Assembly (NCBI GenBank): GCA_017480785.1
Contig: JAFURZ010000019.1
Span: 1-64,000 of the forward strand
Source: Bacteroidales bacterium
Lineage (GTDB): Bacteria; Bacteroidota; Bacteroidia; Bacteroidales; P3
Length of the DNA: 64,000 nucleotides
Reading direction: 5' to 3'
Shown piece by piece: positions 34,336 to 43,267 of this stretch. The stretch's first letter is position 1; each line of letters begins with the position of its first letter. Under the pieces are notes generated by a model that saw only the letters and a program-made list of their open reading frames with translations, was not told the DNA's origin and ran no database searches. The position numbers and the translations under genes are program-made.

Positions 34336-34343
34336 CAAAGGTA
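34336..34343 (-). promoter_or_regulatory. -7 element of the rfb operon
   Basis: Leftward TACCTTTG at 34343-34336; no good TTTG lies 19-21 bases upstream, where the sequence is A-rich. The leader would be roughly 75 bases. Confidence 0.5.
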
Positions 34344-34482
34344 CACCTAAAAAATCAAATAAAAAAATAAAAAGCACCCAAACCACCAAAAAAGCATCCC
34401 GCCACCGAATGGAATACCCGGACAGAAAACAAAATTAAATCGTACACGACCTTTCTATAGGCATCCTCTCCGAAATCACCGC

Positions 34483-34575
34483 AACAACTCCGACACAACT
34501 CCGACTGTTCTTCTACAAAAAGCGTAAAACGGTCGGAGTTGTGTCGGAGTTGTTACGGAGATGTCACGGAGGCGA
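34483..34575. repeat. 11-base periodic inverted array
   Basis: A perfect 23-base inverted repeat (34483-34505 with 34532-34554) is built from GTCGGAGTTGT-type 11-base units. The right side continues with TACGGAGATGT and CACGGAGGCGA in register. The spacer is 26 bases. Confidence 0.88.
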
Positions 34576-34974
34576 CCCCGCTACATCCTATGATTTTCAG
34601 TGCATTATAGTTACAGAAAGATATATGCGTCTTGATTTTCAGGCAATTAAATCCAGACAAAAATCTTTTGCTCCGAACAACCGTTTCCAGACTTTGTGCC
34701 GGATTGCCTTAACCGGAAATGAAAAATTATGTTAATTAAATCGCACACGATTTAACTTTCTCACTCGAGACATTTGTGAAATATTCGGCGACAAACTCCT
34801 TCGATTCCTACGGGCGGTGCTGAGGATACCCAAGCGGTCATTTTTCATTTTTAAGGCCATGCGACAGCCGTTTTCCATCCGTTTCCACACAGTTCGGGCA
34901 GGGGAAAAGGTCGTCCACAAACGACAGATAATCAACGGCTCGAATTATTCCACGCGCGAATTTTACATTTTTCT

Positions 34975-35005
34975 TTTGCCATTTGGAAGAATAGTCGTAT
35001 CTTTG
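34975..35005 (+). promoter_or_regulatory. promoter of the polysaccharide export operon
   Basis: TTTG at 34975-34978, 19 bases, TATCTTTG at 34998-35005: an exact consensus match. The start would be near 35011, about 20 bases before the ATG. Confidence 0.82.
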
Positions 35006-35031
35006 CAGCCTAAAACTAAAGTAAAACCAAC

Positions 35032-37806
35032 ATGATGAAGAAGACGTTATTACTGGCCCTGATGTTTGTTGCCCTGCTGCCCCTCTCGCTGATGGCACAG
35101 AGTCCCAACATGATGGCCATGGCCCAGGCCGAACTGCAGAAACGTGGACTAACTGAATCCGAAGTGCGCACCCGGCTGCTGTCGGAAGGTATCGACGTGG
35201 ACAACATCCCGCCCACCGAGTATGCCAACTACCAGTCGCGCATCACCAACATCCTGAATAAGATGCAGGCCGAGAAGGCCGCACAGAAAGCCGCCGCCAC
35301 CGCGGCCGCCCCGTCGGCGCCGGCCACCGAGACATCCACGTCGGACGTCTCCTCGCCGTCCGCCGCTGGCACACAAATCATCGCGACGGCTGCAAACGAA
35401 GCCGACACCCCCAACGAGTTTCCGCAAACCACTGCGGGCGAGGCCGCTGCCGAAGAGGCTCTCGAGAGTGCCTTGCAAGAGAACCATGTCTCCACCACGG
35501 CCGGCGACGACATCTACGGCCACTCGCTCTTCACCGGCACCTCGATGGACGTGTTCCGCACCACCGACGGAGCCCAGGCTCCCGACACCTATGTGCTGGG
35601 TGACGGCGACGAGATACACATCTCCATCTTCGGCTCGTCGCAGACCGAGATACACCAGCGCATTGCCGCCGACGGAAGCATCCAGCCCGCCGGCTCGACC
35701 AAGATATTCCTGAAAGGGATGACCCTCGGGCAGGCCCGCACGGCCATCATCAACAAGCTGTCCCAGCACTATTCCTTCCGCAGCGACCAGATTGCCGTGA
35801 CCATCACCACGGCCCGCACCATCAGCGTGAGCATCTACGGCGAGGTGGGCGTGCAGGGCGGCTTCACGCTGAGCGCCTTGAACACAGCGTTCAACGCCCT
35901 GGCTGCCGCCGGCGGTCCCACCGCTATCGGTTCCATCCGCAACATCCAACGCTCGCGTGCCGGCAAGACCGACAGGCTTGACCTCTACCAGTACATGAAG
36001 GGCAACACCAAGAACGTCATGTTCGACCTGCAGAACAACGACGTGCTCTTCGTGCCCGTGGCCGACAATATAGTCAGGATTGAAGGTGCCGTGCGCCGCC
36101 CGATGCGCTACGAGATGATTGAGGGCGAGACCCTGAAAGACCTTATCGAGTATGCCGGCGGATTGACCTACAACGTCTTCCCCGACTTTATCCAGATTGA
36201 GCGTCGCGAGAATGACGAGCTCAAATACCTGGAGTTCAACCTCGAGAAAGTAATGTCGGGCAAGGAGAAAGTGGCCGTCAAAGGCGGTGACGTGGTCCGC
36301 ATCCGCACCTCCAACCGCCCGATGGAGAACTACATCACCATCCGCGGCGATGTCTACTACGGCGGCAACTTCGACCTGGAACAGAACAACAGCCTCCTCG
36401 GTCTCCTCGAGAAGGCACAGCTGAAATACACCGCCCGCAAGGACATCGTCATCGTGGAGCGTACCAGCCCCGACGAGACGGTGGAATTCCTGACCGTGCC
36501 GTTCCCCGGCGAGAACGGGAACCCCGACTTCAAGCTGCAGGCCCGCGACCAGGTGCGCGTGCTCAGCCTCGTGTCGTTCCGCGATGTGGACGAGATTTCG
36601 GTACAGGGCCAGGTCCGCGCCCCCTTCACCCGCACCTTCGGCCTGAACGACCGCATGACGGTGGCGCAGGCCATCGAGTACGCCCATGGCCTCAAGCAGA
36701 GCGTCTTCCCCGTGGCCTACATCGTCCGCCGCGACCTGACCAACCCCGTCAAACGCCAGTACATACGCGTCGACCTTGACAAGGACGGCGAGACCCTGCT
36801 TCAGCCCGGCGACCGCCTGAACATCTACGACAACACCACCTACACCAACGTGGGCGAGGTGCGCGTGAGCGGTGCCGTGAAGAACCCCGTAGGCACTACC
36901 TACGACCCGTCGCTCACCGTGCACGACCTGCTGATGATGGCCGGCGGATTCGAGGTGGGTGCCGCCTACGACCGCGTGGAAGTGTTCCGGGTCAACATAT
37001 CAAAGAAAGACGAGGTCGAACTGGAGCAGATTACACTGGCTGTGGACGAGAACTACAATCTTGTCGAGAACAAGAAGACCCCTCAGAACTTCCAGCTACA
37101 GCCCTACGACCACATCGTGGTGCGCATGACCCCCAACTACACCCAAGGCCGCACCGTGGAGGTGAACGGCCGCGTGAAATATCCCGGAGTCTATGTGCTT
37201 GAAGACAACAAGACCCAGCTGTGGGAGGTCATCAAGATGGCCGGCGGTCTGCTGGACGACGCCGACCCCTATGCCCGCCTGTTCCGCACGCAAGGACGCA
37301 ACACCGGCAACATCGGCCTCGACCTTCGCCGCGTGAAACGTCACCGTGGCAGCCTGAAAGATGACCCCATCCTGATGAATGGCGACGTCATCAACATCGT
37401 GCGTCAGGAGAACACCGTCGTCATCCGCGAAATCGGCACCCGAATGGCACAGTATGTACCCAGTGAATATGCTTCCACCCAGAAGACCCTCGTCTATCAA
37501 GGTCGGCACACCGCCTCCTGGTATGTGAAACACTTCGCCGGCGGCTTCGACAAGATGGCCGATCGCAACAGCGTGACCGTCACGATGCCCAACAACCAGT
37601 CGGACGGCACCAAGTGGTTCCTCTTCTTCCGCCGCACTCCCAGGGTGGAACCCGGCGGTGTGATTACCATGCGCATGGACCAGGAGAAACGCGAGAAGGA
37701 AGAGAAACCGAAGGAGAAAATCGACTGGGGCGCCGAAGCAAGGAACTCGCTGGCTGCGCTGACCTCTGTAGTCTCTATCATCCTACTGGTTAGAAACTTG
37801 AAATAG
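35032..37806 (+). CDS. outer-membrane polysaccharide export protein with multiple SLBB domains (Wza-like)
   Basis: Predicted outer-membrane export channel for a capsule or exopolysaccharide. A signal peptide (LLLALMFVALLPLSLMAQ) precedes an Ala/Thr-rich linker (about 80-150). The Poly_export domain follows (YVLGDGDEIHISIFGSS, IAADGSIQPAGSTKIFLKGMTL), then a series of SLBB domains, each with a VRIEGAVRRPMRYE- or VRVSGAVKNPVGTTYD-type strand, and a C-terminal membrane helix (SLAALTSVVSIILLVRN). At 924 residues it is far longer than E. coli Wza (under 400) and has no lipobox, which is usual for Bacteroidetes homologues. The start could be either of two adjacent ATGs. Confidence 0.92.
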   Translation: MMKKTLLLALMFVALLPLSLMAQSPNMMAMAQAELQKRGLTESEVRTRLLSEGIDVDNIPPTEYANYQSRITNILNKMQAEKAAQKAAATAAAPSAPATETSTSDVSSPSAAGTQIIATAANEADTPNEFPQTTAGEAAAEEALESALQENHVSTTAGDDIYGHSLFTGTSMDVFRTTDGAQAPDTYVLGDGDEIHISIFGSSQTEIHQRIAADGSIQPAGSTKIFLKGMTLGQARTAIINKLSQHYSFRSDQIAVTITTARTISVSIYGEVGVQGGFTLSALNTAFNALAAAGGPTAIGSIRNIQRSRAGKTDRLDLYQYMKGNTKNVMFDLQNNDVLFVPVADNIVRIEGAVRRPMRYEMIEGETLKDLIEYAGGLTYNVFPDFIQIERRENDELKYLEFNLEKVMSGKEKVAVKGGDVVRIRTSNRPMENYITIRGDVYYGGNFDLEQNNSLLGLLEKAQLKYTARKDIVIVERTSPDETVEFLTVPFPGENGNPDFKLQARDQVRVLSLVSFRDVDEISVQGQVRAPFTRTFGLNDRMTVAQAIEYAHGLKQSVFPVAYIVRRDLTNPVKRQYIRVDLDKDGETLLQPGDRLNIYDNTTYTNVGEVRVSGAVKNPVGTTYDPSLTVHDLLMMAGGFEVGAAYDRVEVFRVNISKKDEVELEQITLAVDENYNLVENKKTPQNFQLQPYDHIVVRMTPNYTQGRTVEVNGRVKYPGVYVLEDNKTQLWEVIKMAGGLLDDADPYARLFRTQGRNTGNIGLDLRRVKRHRGSLKDDPILMNGDVINIVRQENTVVIREIGTRMAQYVPSEYASTQKTLVYQGRHTASWYVKHFAGGFDKMADRNSVTVTMPNNQSDGTKWFLFFRRTPRVEPGGVITMRMDQEKREKEEKPKEKIDWGAEARNSLAALTSVVSIILLVRNLK

Positions 37807-37815
37807 CATTGCCTA

Positions 37816-38955
37816 ATGGATAACAACAAAGAATACACCACCCCAGAGAAAGAAGAAGAGGAAGGTATCGACATCATGGCGCTGATACGCAGCCTGTGGG
37901 ACGGTCGCAAGACAATCCTCATCTGCACCGGCATATTCATTGTCCTCGGCCTGGTGGCTGCCCTGTCGATGAAACGAACCTATTCGGTCACCACCGTGAT
38001 GGTACCGCAGATGGGAGATAATAAGTCGGGGTTGGGCGGTCTGGCCGCATTGGCGGGTTTTGACATGGGCTCTGCCTCGACCAACGGAGAACTCTCTCCC
38101 CTCATCTATCCGCAGATAGTGAACAGCGTCCCCTTCCGCCTCGAGATGATGCACACCCCGTTGCACTATCAAAAGTGCGACACACTCATCAGCATGTTCG
38201 ACTATGCAAAAGCCAAATACGAAAAGCCCTCTGTGTTTTCTTACGTCAAGCGCTATACTATTGGCCTGCCGGGGGTGATTCTCGGGTCGCTCGGCAGCAA
38301 ACCAAAGGAGGTGACCGTCCCCGGTGGCAACGGTGTCGAGGACGATAGCCCCAAGCCCATTGTGGTCAGCATGGATGAATACAAGATGTTGAATAGCATA
38401 GCACAGGCAATATCTCTCTCCGTTGACAAGAAGGAAGGTTATATCACCCTTACCGTCAACGGCAGCGAACCTATCCAGACCGCCGAATTGGCGCTGAAGG
38501 CTCAGCAGCTGCTGCAGGACGAGGTGACCCGCTTTCGTATCGAGAAGTCACAGAGCGAACTGGAATACATCCAAGCGCGCTACAACGAAGCCAAGGAGGA
38601 AGCCGACCGCCTGCAAGGTGCCTTGGCCGGCACTACCGACCGGTACCAGAATGTCGTCACAACGTCCGCCAATGTCGGAAAAGAGCGTCTGCGCACCAAA
38701 TTCAATGTCGCCAACACCGTCTATATGGAGTTGGCCAAACAGCTGGAGCAGGCCAAGATGAAAGTCAAGAAAGACACGCCTTCCTTCTCCATCATCGAGC
38801 CTGTCACCATCCCCATGAAACCGGCAAACAGCCGTGCCAAACAAGTTTTCATCTGGACCTTCCTCGGCATCGTTTTGGGTTGTGGTATCGTGCTTGTCAA
38901 AGGCTACTGGCCCAAATTGAAAGAGAAATTCGCCAAACCCGAGTCTGAAGAATAA
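37816..38955 (+). CDS. chain-length determinant / Wzz-domain inner-membrane protein
   Basis: Partner of the export channel. Helix 1 (TILICTGIFIVLGLVAALSM, about residues 36-55) is followed by a periplasmic Wzz domain with long coiled segments (YIQARYNEAKEEADRLQGAL). Helix 2 near the end (VFIWTFLGIVLGCGIVLVKG) follows a Pro-containing approach (SIIEPVTIPMKPANSRAK). There is no tyrosine-kinase domain, so it is the Wzz or polysaccharide co-polymerase type without its own kinase. It starts ten bases after the channel gene ends. Confidence 0.9.
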   Translation: MDNNKEYTTPEKEEEEGIDIMALIRSLWDGRKTILICTGIFIVLGLVAALSMKRTYSVTTVMVPQMGDNKSGLGGLAALAGFDMGSASTNGELSPLIYPQIVNSVPFRLEMMHTPLHYQKCDTLISMFDYAKAKYEKPSVFSYVKRYTIGLPGVILGSLGSKPKEVTVPGGNGVEDDSPKPIVVSMDEYKMLNSIAQAISLSVDKKEGYITLTVNGSEPIQTAELALKAQQLLQDEVTRFRIEKSQSELEYIQARYNEAKEEADRLQGALAGTTDRYQNVVTTSANVGKERLRTKFNVANTVYMELAKQLEQAKMKVKKDTPSFSIIEPVTIPMKPANSRAKQVFIWTFLGIVLGCGIVLVKGYWPKLKEKFAKPESEE

Positions 38956-38961
38956 TGATTC

Positions 38962-39969
38962 GTGCCTTTTGTCAGCGACATACTACGTCACCGCAGTCTC
39001 TCTATCGTAGGGATGGAGAAGAACACTGGCAAAACGGTATGTCTTAACTATATCCTACACCGGCTACATGAGATGGATGCGCACGTCGGCGTCACCTCAA
39101 TCGGGGTCGACGGCGAACAGGTGGATTCTGTCTTTGCCACTGCCAAACCAGAGGTTATCCTCTACGAAGGCACCCATTTCATCACCTCGGAGCAACACTA
39201 TCTGAAACGGCAGACAGTCTCGGTGCTGGAAGCCGTTGACAGTCGTCGAACGGCGCTGGGTCCGTTGGTCACTGCCCGCGTCCTTGTCCGCGGGAAAGCC
39301 CTCTTGTCCGGTGCTGCCACTACCGGCATCCTACGCCAGCACATCGAGCAACTCGGCTCAATGGGAGTCGACATTGCCATCGTCGACGGCGCTCTTTCCC
39401 GCCTCAGCCTGGCTTCTCCCACCGTCACCGATGCCATGATACTTGCCACTGGAGCGGCCGTATCGGCCAACATAAAACAATTGGTAAGCAAGACTAAATT
39501 CCTATATAATCTTATCCTCCTCGACGAAGTATCCCCCGACCTGCGGGAACGACTGAGCAACATCTCCACAGGCCTTTGGGCTGTCGACAGCGAGGGTGAG
39601 CCCCACGACCTGGGCATTGCCTCTGTGTTTCTCATCGACCGTGCCGAAAAAGACATCCTGCGTTTCGGCAAGACCCTCTTTGCCTCGGGAGCCGTGAGCG
39701 ACCGGCTGTTGCGCGTCTTGGCCACAAAAGGCAAGGACATCATACTTATTACCCGCGATTTCACCAAACTCTTCATCACTCCTGAAGCCTATACGGAATT
39801 CACACGACGTGGAGGCAAACTGATGGTGTTGCAACGTTCACGACTGATAGCCGTCACCCTCAACCCCACCTCTCCGCAGGGCTTTCTTCTCGATTCAAAG
39901 AGCACCTGCGACGCACTGAGCGAGGCCTTGCAGACTCCCGTCTACGATGTAAAGAAGATTGTACAATGA
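38962..39969 (+). CDS. KamB-like aminomutase reactivase subunit
   Basis: A 335-residue P-loop protein: SLSIVGMEKNTGKTVCLNYIL (Walker A at residues 17-26). It resembles KamB, a protein that, with KamC, is thought to reactivate B12-dependent lysine 5,6-aminomutase in lysine-fermenting bacteria; this is from memory of the family. GTG at 38962 is the start, since the next ATG falls inside the Walker A strand. It begins six bases after the Wzz-like gene and overlaps the next gene by four bases. No aminomutase gene is in the window, so the role next to export genes is open. Confidence 0.7.
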   Translation: MPFVSDILRHRSLSIVGMEKNTGKTVCLNYILHRLHEMDAHVGVTSIGVDGEQVDSVFATAKPEVILYEGTHFITSEQHYLKRQTVSVLEAVDSRRTALGPLVTARVLVRGKALLSGAATTGILRQHIEQLGSMGVDIAIVDGALSRLSLASPTVTDAMILATGAAVSANIKQLVSKTKFLYNLILLDEVSPDLRERLSNISTGLWAVDSEGEPHDLGIASVFLIDRAEKDILRFGKTLFASGAVSDRLLRVLATKGKDIILITRDFTKLFITPEAYTEFTRRGGKLMVLQRSRLIAVTLNPTSPQGFLLDSKSTCDALSEALQTPVYDVKKIVQ

Positions 39970-41354
39970 AAATCAAAGACCTCATAAAACAAGATGCCGG
40001 ATTCCAGCATATAATTGACAACATGGAATTCATGTCGTCGGCCGGCCGGCGCAAAATGCTGGGCACCGAATTCTGCACCCATGCTTCCCAACTGCAGGAA
40101 GAATGGGACCGGCTCGGCATCGCCATAGAAACCGTCAAGAAATACAAATACAAACGACCCTATATAGAGCTGCGCCATGCCTTGATGCAGCTGCACGACC
40201 TGCAAGGCACGCTGGCCAATCTGGCCAGCCACACCACACTGAACGAGGTAGAACTGTTTGAGATAAAGAATCTGGCGCAGCTGACCCAGATTGCCGCCAG
40301 CGCCATAGATGGACTTGGTTTGGGAGAAATCCTTCCTCTACCCGACACCAAGGAGGTGTTCAACCTACTCGACCCCGACCATACCGGCATCACTAACTTC
40401 TATATCTACGACAGCTATGATATCCGCCTGACACCCTTACGCCGCGAGCTGAACGCTCTCCAAACATCTGACGGCGACCCCGTCCGCATCAGTGAATTGC
40501 TGGCCCAACAGAATGAGATACAGAACGACGTATGCGCCCGACTCTCCGACCAACTCACCCGCTGGACCGACCTGCTCACCACCGCCCTGGAGCAGCTGGC
40601 CTATGCCGACCTCCTGCTCGCCAAAGCCGAGTTGGCCCTTCAATGGGAGCTCTCCAGGCCCAATATCGGCGACCATATCGAATACACTGAACTGGTCAAT
40701 CCTCGACTGAAAGAACATAATGAGAAACAGCACCTGCGCTACCAACCCGTCGATGTGGCCCTCTACCCTGGAATATGCATCATCACTGGAGCCAACATGG
40801 CAGGCAAGACAGTGTTGCTCAAGAGTGTTGGAACAGCTCAAATAATGGCCCAGTGCGGCATGTTTGTACCGGCAAGCAAGGCCACCGTCAAGGTAGTAGA
40901 AGGCATCGTTACCTCTATCGGCGACGAACAGGACGAGATGAACGGCCTCTCCTCCTATGCCGCCGAGATTATCAAGATAAGCAACATAATAAACACCTGC
41001 CGCAATCACGAGATGCTCGTGCTCATCGACGAGCCGGCACGCACCACCAACCCGGTAGAGGGGAAAGCCTTGGTACAGGCCATCATCAAGATACTCAACT
41101 CCATGAACTCCACGACCCTCGTCACCACCCACTACAGCGGCCTCAGCGGCGCCTGCCGCCGCCTGCGTGTCAAAGGGTTTGTCGAAGGAATGGCCGACAT
41201 CCCGCTCACCCCGCAGAGCATCAACCGCTTCATCGACTACTCCCTTACCGAAGACACCAACGACGATGTACCTCACGAGGCCTTACGCATCGCCGCCATT
41301 CTTGGCTGCGACAAGGAAATGATTACCCTGGCAAAAGAATATATAAACCAATAA
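39966..41354 (+). CDS. MutS-related ATPase, KamC-like
   Basis: 462 residues with a MutS-type C-terminal ATPase: Walker A GANMAGKT (275-282), a signature SIGDEQDEMNGLSSYAAEI, and Walker B VLIDEPARTTNPVEG. The MutS mismatch-recognition and connector domains are absent, so it is not a mismatch-repair enzyme. The helical N-terminal half (residues 1-260) is of the type found in KamC reactivase ATPases. Coupled to the KamB-like gene upstream (ATGA overlap), which strengthens the pair assignment. A flotillin gene follows 11 bases later. Confidence 0.75.
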   Translation: MKIKDLIKQDAGFQHIIDNMEFMSSAGRRKMLGTEFCTHASQLQEEWDRLGIAIETVKKYKYKRPYIELRHALMQLHDLQGTLANLASHTTLNEVELFEIKNLAQLTQIAASAIDGLGLGEILPLPDTKEVFNLLDPDHTGITNFYIYDSYDIRLTPLRRELNALQTSDGDPVRISELLAQQNEIQNDVCARLSDQLTRWTDLLTTALEQLAYADLLLAKAELALQWELSRPNIGDHIEYTELVNPRLKEHNEKQHLRYQPVDVALYPGICIITGANMAGKTVLLKSVGTAQIMAQCGMFVPASKATVKVVEGIVTSIGDEQDEMNGLSSYAAEIIKISNIINTCRNHEMLVLIDEPARTTNPVEGKALVQAIIKILNSMNSTTLVTTHYSGLSGACRRLRVKGFVEGMADIPLTPQSINRFIDYSLTEDTNDDVPHEALRIAAILGCDKEMITLAKEYINQ

Positions 41355-41365
41355 AAAACAATACC

Positions 41366-42865
41366 ATGAGCAGTCTAGCTTTCACCATCATCATTGTAGC
41401 AGTCGTCGTACTGTTCATCATTCTTGTCTCCTACATCAAAGCACCGCCATCGGTAGCCTACATTGTGTCTGGCTTGAACCGCAAACCGCGCATATACATC
41501 GGTAAAGGCGGCTTGCGGGTTCCCCTGCTTGAGCGCCTCGACAAGGTATTTCTCGGACAAGTAACCGCCGATATCCGCACCAGCCGCTCGGTGCCTACCA
41601 ACGACTTCATCAATGTCAACGTCGATGCCGTGGCCAAGATTCAGGTCATCCCCGACATCGACGGTGTACGTCTGGCCGCCAAGAACTTCCTCAACATGAG
41701 TGGCGCTGATATCTCGAAACAGGTACAAGACTCGCTCGAAGGTAACATGCGCGAGGTCATCGGCAGCCTCTCACTGCGCGACATCAACATCAACCGCGAC
41801 AAGTTCTCAGACGAGATTATGTCGAAAGCCCAGAAGGACATGGAAGCCCTCGGCCTGCGCATCATCTCGTGCAACATCCAGAACGTCACCGACGAAAAGA
41901 ACCTCATTGAAGACCTCGGTGCCGACAACACTTGGACCATCCGCAAGCAAGCCAAAATCAACAAAGCCAACGCCGAACGCGACATAGCCATGGCCGAGGC
42001 ACAGGCCCAGAAGGAGGCCAACGACGCGCAAGTCGACAGCCAGACCCAGATAGCCATCCGCCAGAACGAGCTGTCGGTCAAGAAAAGCGAGCTGACCATC
42101 ATCGCGCAGACCAAGCAGGCCGATGCCGACGCCGCCTACGAAATCCAGCGTCAGGAGCAGCAGAAGACCATCAATACCAAGACCGTCGACGCCAAGATTG
42201 AGCAGACCATGCGCGAGCAAGTGCTCACAGCCGAACGTGTGAAGATACGCGAAAACGAGTTGGCCGCCGAAGTGATGAAAAAGTCGGATGCCGACAAGTA
42301 CCAAATTGAGCTCAAGGCCGCTGCCGACCTGGAGCAAAGCAAACGCGAAGCCGAGGCAGAAGCCTACCGTGCCAAACAGGAAGCCGCTGCCCAGATAGCC
42401 CTCGCCGAGGCCAAGAAACAGGCCATGGTGCTCGAAGCCGAGGGTATCAAGGCCAACGGCGATGCTGAAGCCTACAAGATACAGCGCGCCGGTGAAGCCG
42501 AAGCCATCGCCATCCAAAAGAAAGGACTGGCCGAAGCCGAAGCCATGCAGAAAAAAGCCGAAGCTTACGAGCGCTACGGCCAAGCCGCCATCCTCGACAT
42601 GATGGTGAAGATAATCCCCGAAGTGGCACAACATGTCTCCGAACCCATCGCCGCCATCAAGAACATGAACGTCTATGGCACCAGCGGATCCGATGCAGCC
42701 GGCATCAGCGGTGCCGTGCCTACCGTCATCAAGCAGAGTTTCGACGTCATCGAGAGCGCCACGGGTGTCAACATGACCGACATCGTCCGCGCCAATACCA
42801 TCGAGGCCAAAGTGACACGCAACGTGAACCTTGACAGCGACAGCCATGTGGAGGTCAAAAAGTAA
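41366..42865 (+). CDS. flotillin-like membrane scaffold protein
   Basis: 499 residues. One N-terminal membrane helix (FTIIIVAVVVLFIILVSYI), an SPFH/PHB domain (about 30-200; VPTNDFINVNVDAVAKIQV) and a long Ala/Glu/Lys coiled coil (200-420) typical of flotillins. A C-terminal segment (MMVKIIPEVAQHVSEPIAAI) follows. Flotillins assemble on the cytoplasmic membrane and order lipid domains. It is the last gene before a terminator at 42898, so probably shares the long export operon transcript. Confidence 0.93.
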   Translation: MSSLAFTIIIVAVVVLFIILVSYIKAPPSVAYIVSGLNRKPRIYIGKGGLRVPLLERLDKVFLGQVTADIRTSRSVPTNDFINVNVDAVAKIQVIPDIDGVRLAAKNFLNMSGADISKQVQDSLEGNMREVIGSLSLRDININRDKFSDEIMSKAQKDMEALGLRIISCNIQNVTDEKNLIEDLGADNTWTIRKQAKINKANAERDIAMAEAQAQKEANDAQVDSQTQIAIRQNELSVKKSELTIIAQTKQADADAAYEIQRQEQQKTINTKTVDAKIEQTMREQVLTAERVKIRENELAAEVMKKSDADKYQIELKAAADLEQSKREAEAEAYRAKQEAAAQIALAEAKKQAMVLEAEGIKANGDAEAYKIQRAGEAEAIAIQKKGLAEAEAMQKKAEAYERYGQAAILDMMVKIIPEVAQHVSEPIAAIKNMNVYGTSGSDAAGISGAVPTVIKQSFDVIESATGVNMTDIVRANTIEAKVTRNVNLDSDSHVEVKK

Positions 42866-42897
42866 TCCTCCCTCCATCACGATACCATACGACAGAA

Positions 42898-42929
42898 GAA
42901 GCTACCCTGCGGGCAGCTTCTTCTGTTTT
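42898..42929 (+). terminator. intrinsic terminator after the flotillin gene
   Basis: GAAGCTACCC pairs, with one mismatch, with GGGCAGCTTC and is followed by TTCTGTTTT. It lies 33 bases downstream of the flotillin stop and ends where the opposing tRNA gene ends. Confidence 0.8.
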
Positions 42930-42930
42930 G

Positions 42931-43018
42931 CGGAGAGGAGGGGATTCGAACCCCTGAAGCGCTTTTAACGCTTACTCGCTTTCCAGGCGGGCCTCTTCAA
43001 CCACTCGAGCACCTCTCC
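42931..43018 (-). tRNA. tRNA-Ser (anticodon GGA)
   Basis: The 88-base gene folds as a class II tRNA: acceptor GGAGAGG/CCTCTCC, D arm with GCTCGAGTGGTTGAAGAGGC, anticodon loop CTGGAAA (GGA), a long variable arm (AGCGTTAAAAGCGCT) and T arm GGGGTTCGAATCCCC. The long variable arm and anticodon give serine. CCA is not encoded. It lies alone with its own promoter. Confidence 0.95.
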
Positions 43019-43038
43019 TATGCAGTTGAAAACGGCTG

Positions 43039-43069
43039 CAAAAGTACTACTTTTTTCCAACATGACAAA
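43039..43069 (-). promoter_or_regulatory. promoter of the tRNA-Ser gene
   Basis: Leftward TTTG at 43069-43066, exactly 19 bases, then TACTTTTG at 43046-43039. Transcription would start near 43032, about 14 bases before the mature tRNA. Confidence 0.82.
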
Positions 43070-43201
43070 ACAAAAGGTGGAATATTTTCTCACCATAATG
43101 AAATACAGTATATTACAACACACCTGTCCCTCCTCACTTTTTCCGATGACACATCTTATTCACCGTTTCAATTCCCTAAATAATCATAAATTGATACAGG
43201 A

Positions 43202-43235
43202 TTTGTTACCATGTTGTCTTTTTTTTGTACCTTTG
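43202..43235 (+). promoter_or_regulatory. promoter of the C25 protease gene
   Basis: TACCTTTG at 43228-43235 is a perfect -7 box; TTTG at 43202-43205 is 22 bases upstream, slightly longer than usual. Start near 43242, giving a leader of roughly 25 bases. The stretch 43070-43201 shows no gene. Confidence 0.6.
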
Positions 43236-43267
43236 CACAATATTATACACAAATCATACCTTGCAAA

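Larger units (their letters stand above)
34258..35031. other. divergent intergenic region rfbA / polysaccharide export
   Basis: No gene is supported in these 774 bases. They contain the rfb -7 element, an 11-base inverted array (34483-34575) and an exact promoter for the rightward export operon. The sequence is AT-rich around them. The words TTAATTAAATCG(C/T)ACACGA occur twice (about 34432 and 34733), an unexplained direct repeat of roughly 20 bases with small differences. Confidence 0.6.

Noticed and set aside
35149..36924. 591-residue open frame opposite the Wza-like gene
   Set aside because: Antisense to recognisable SLBB domains; no motif of its own.
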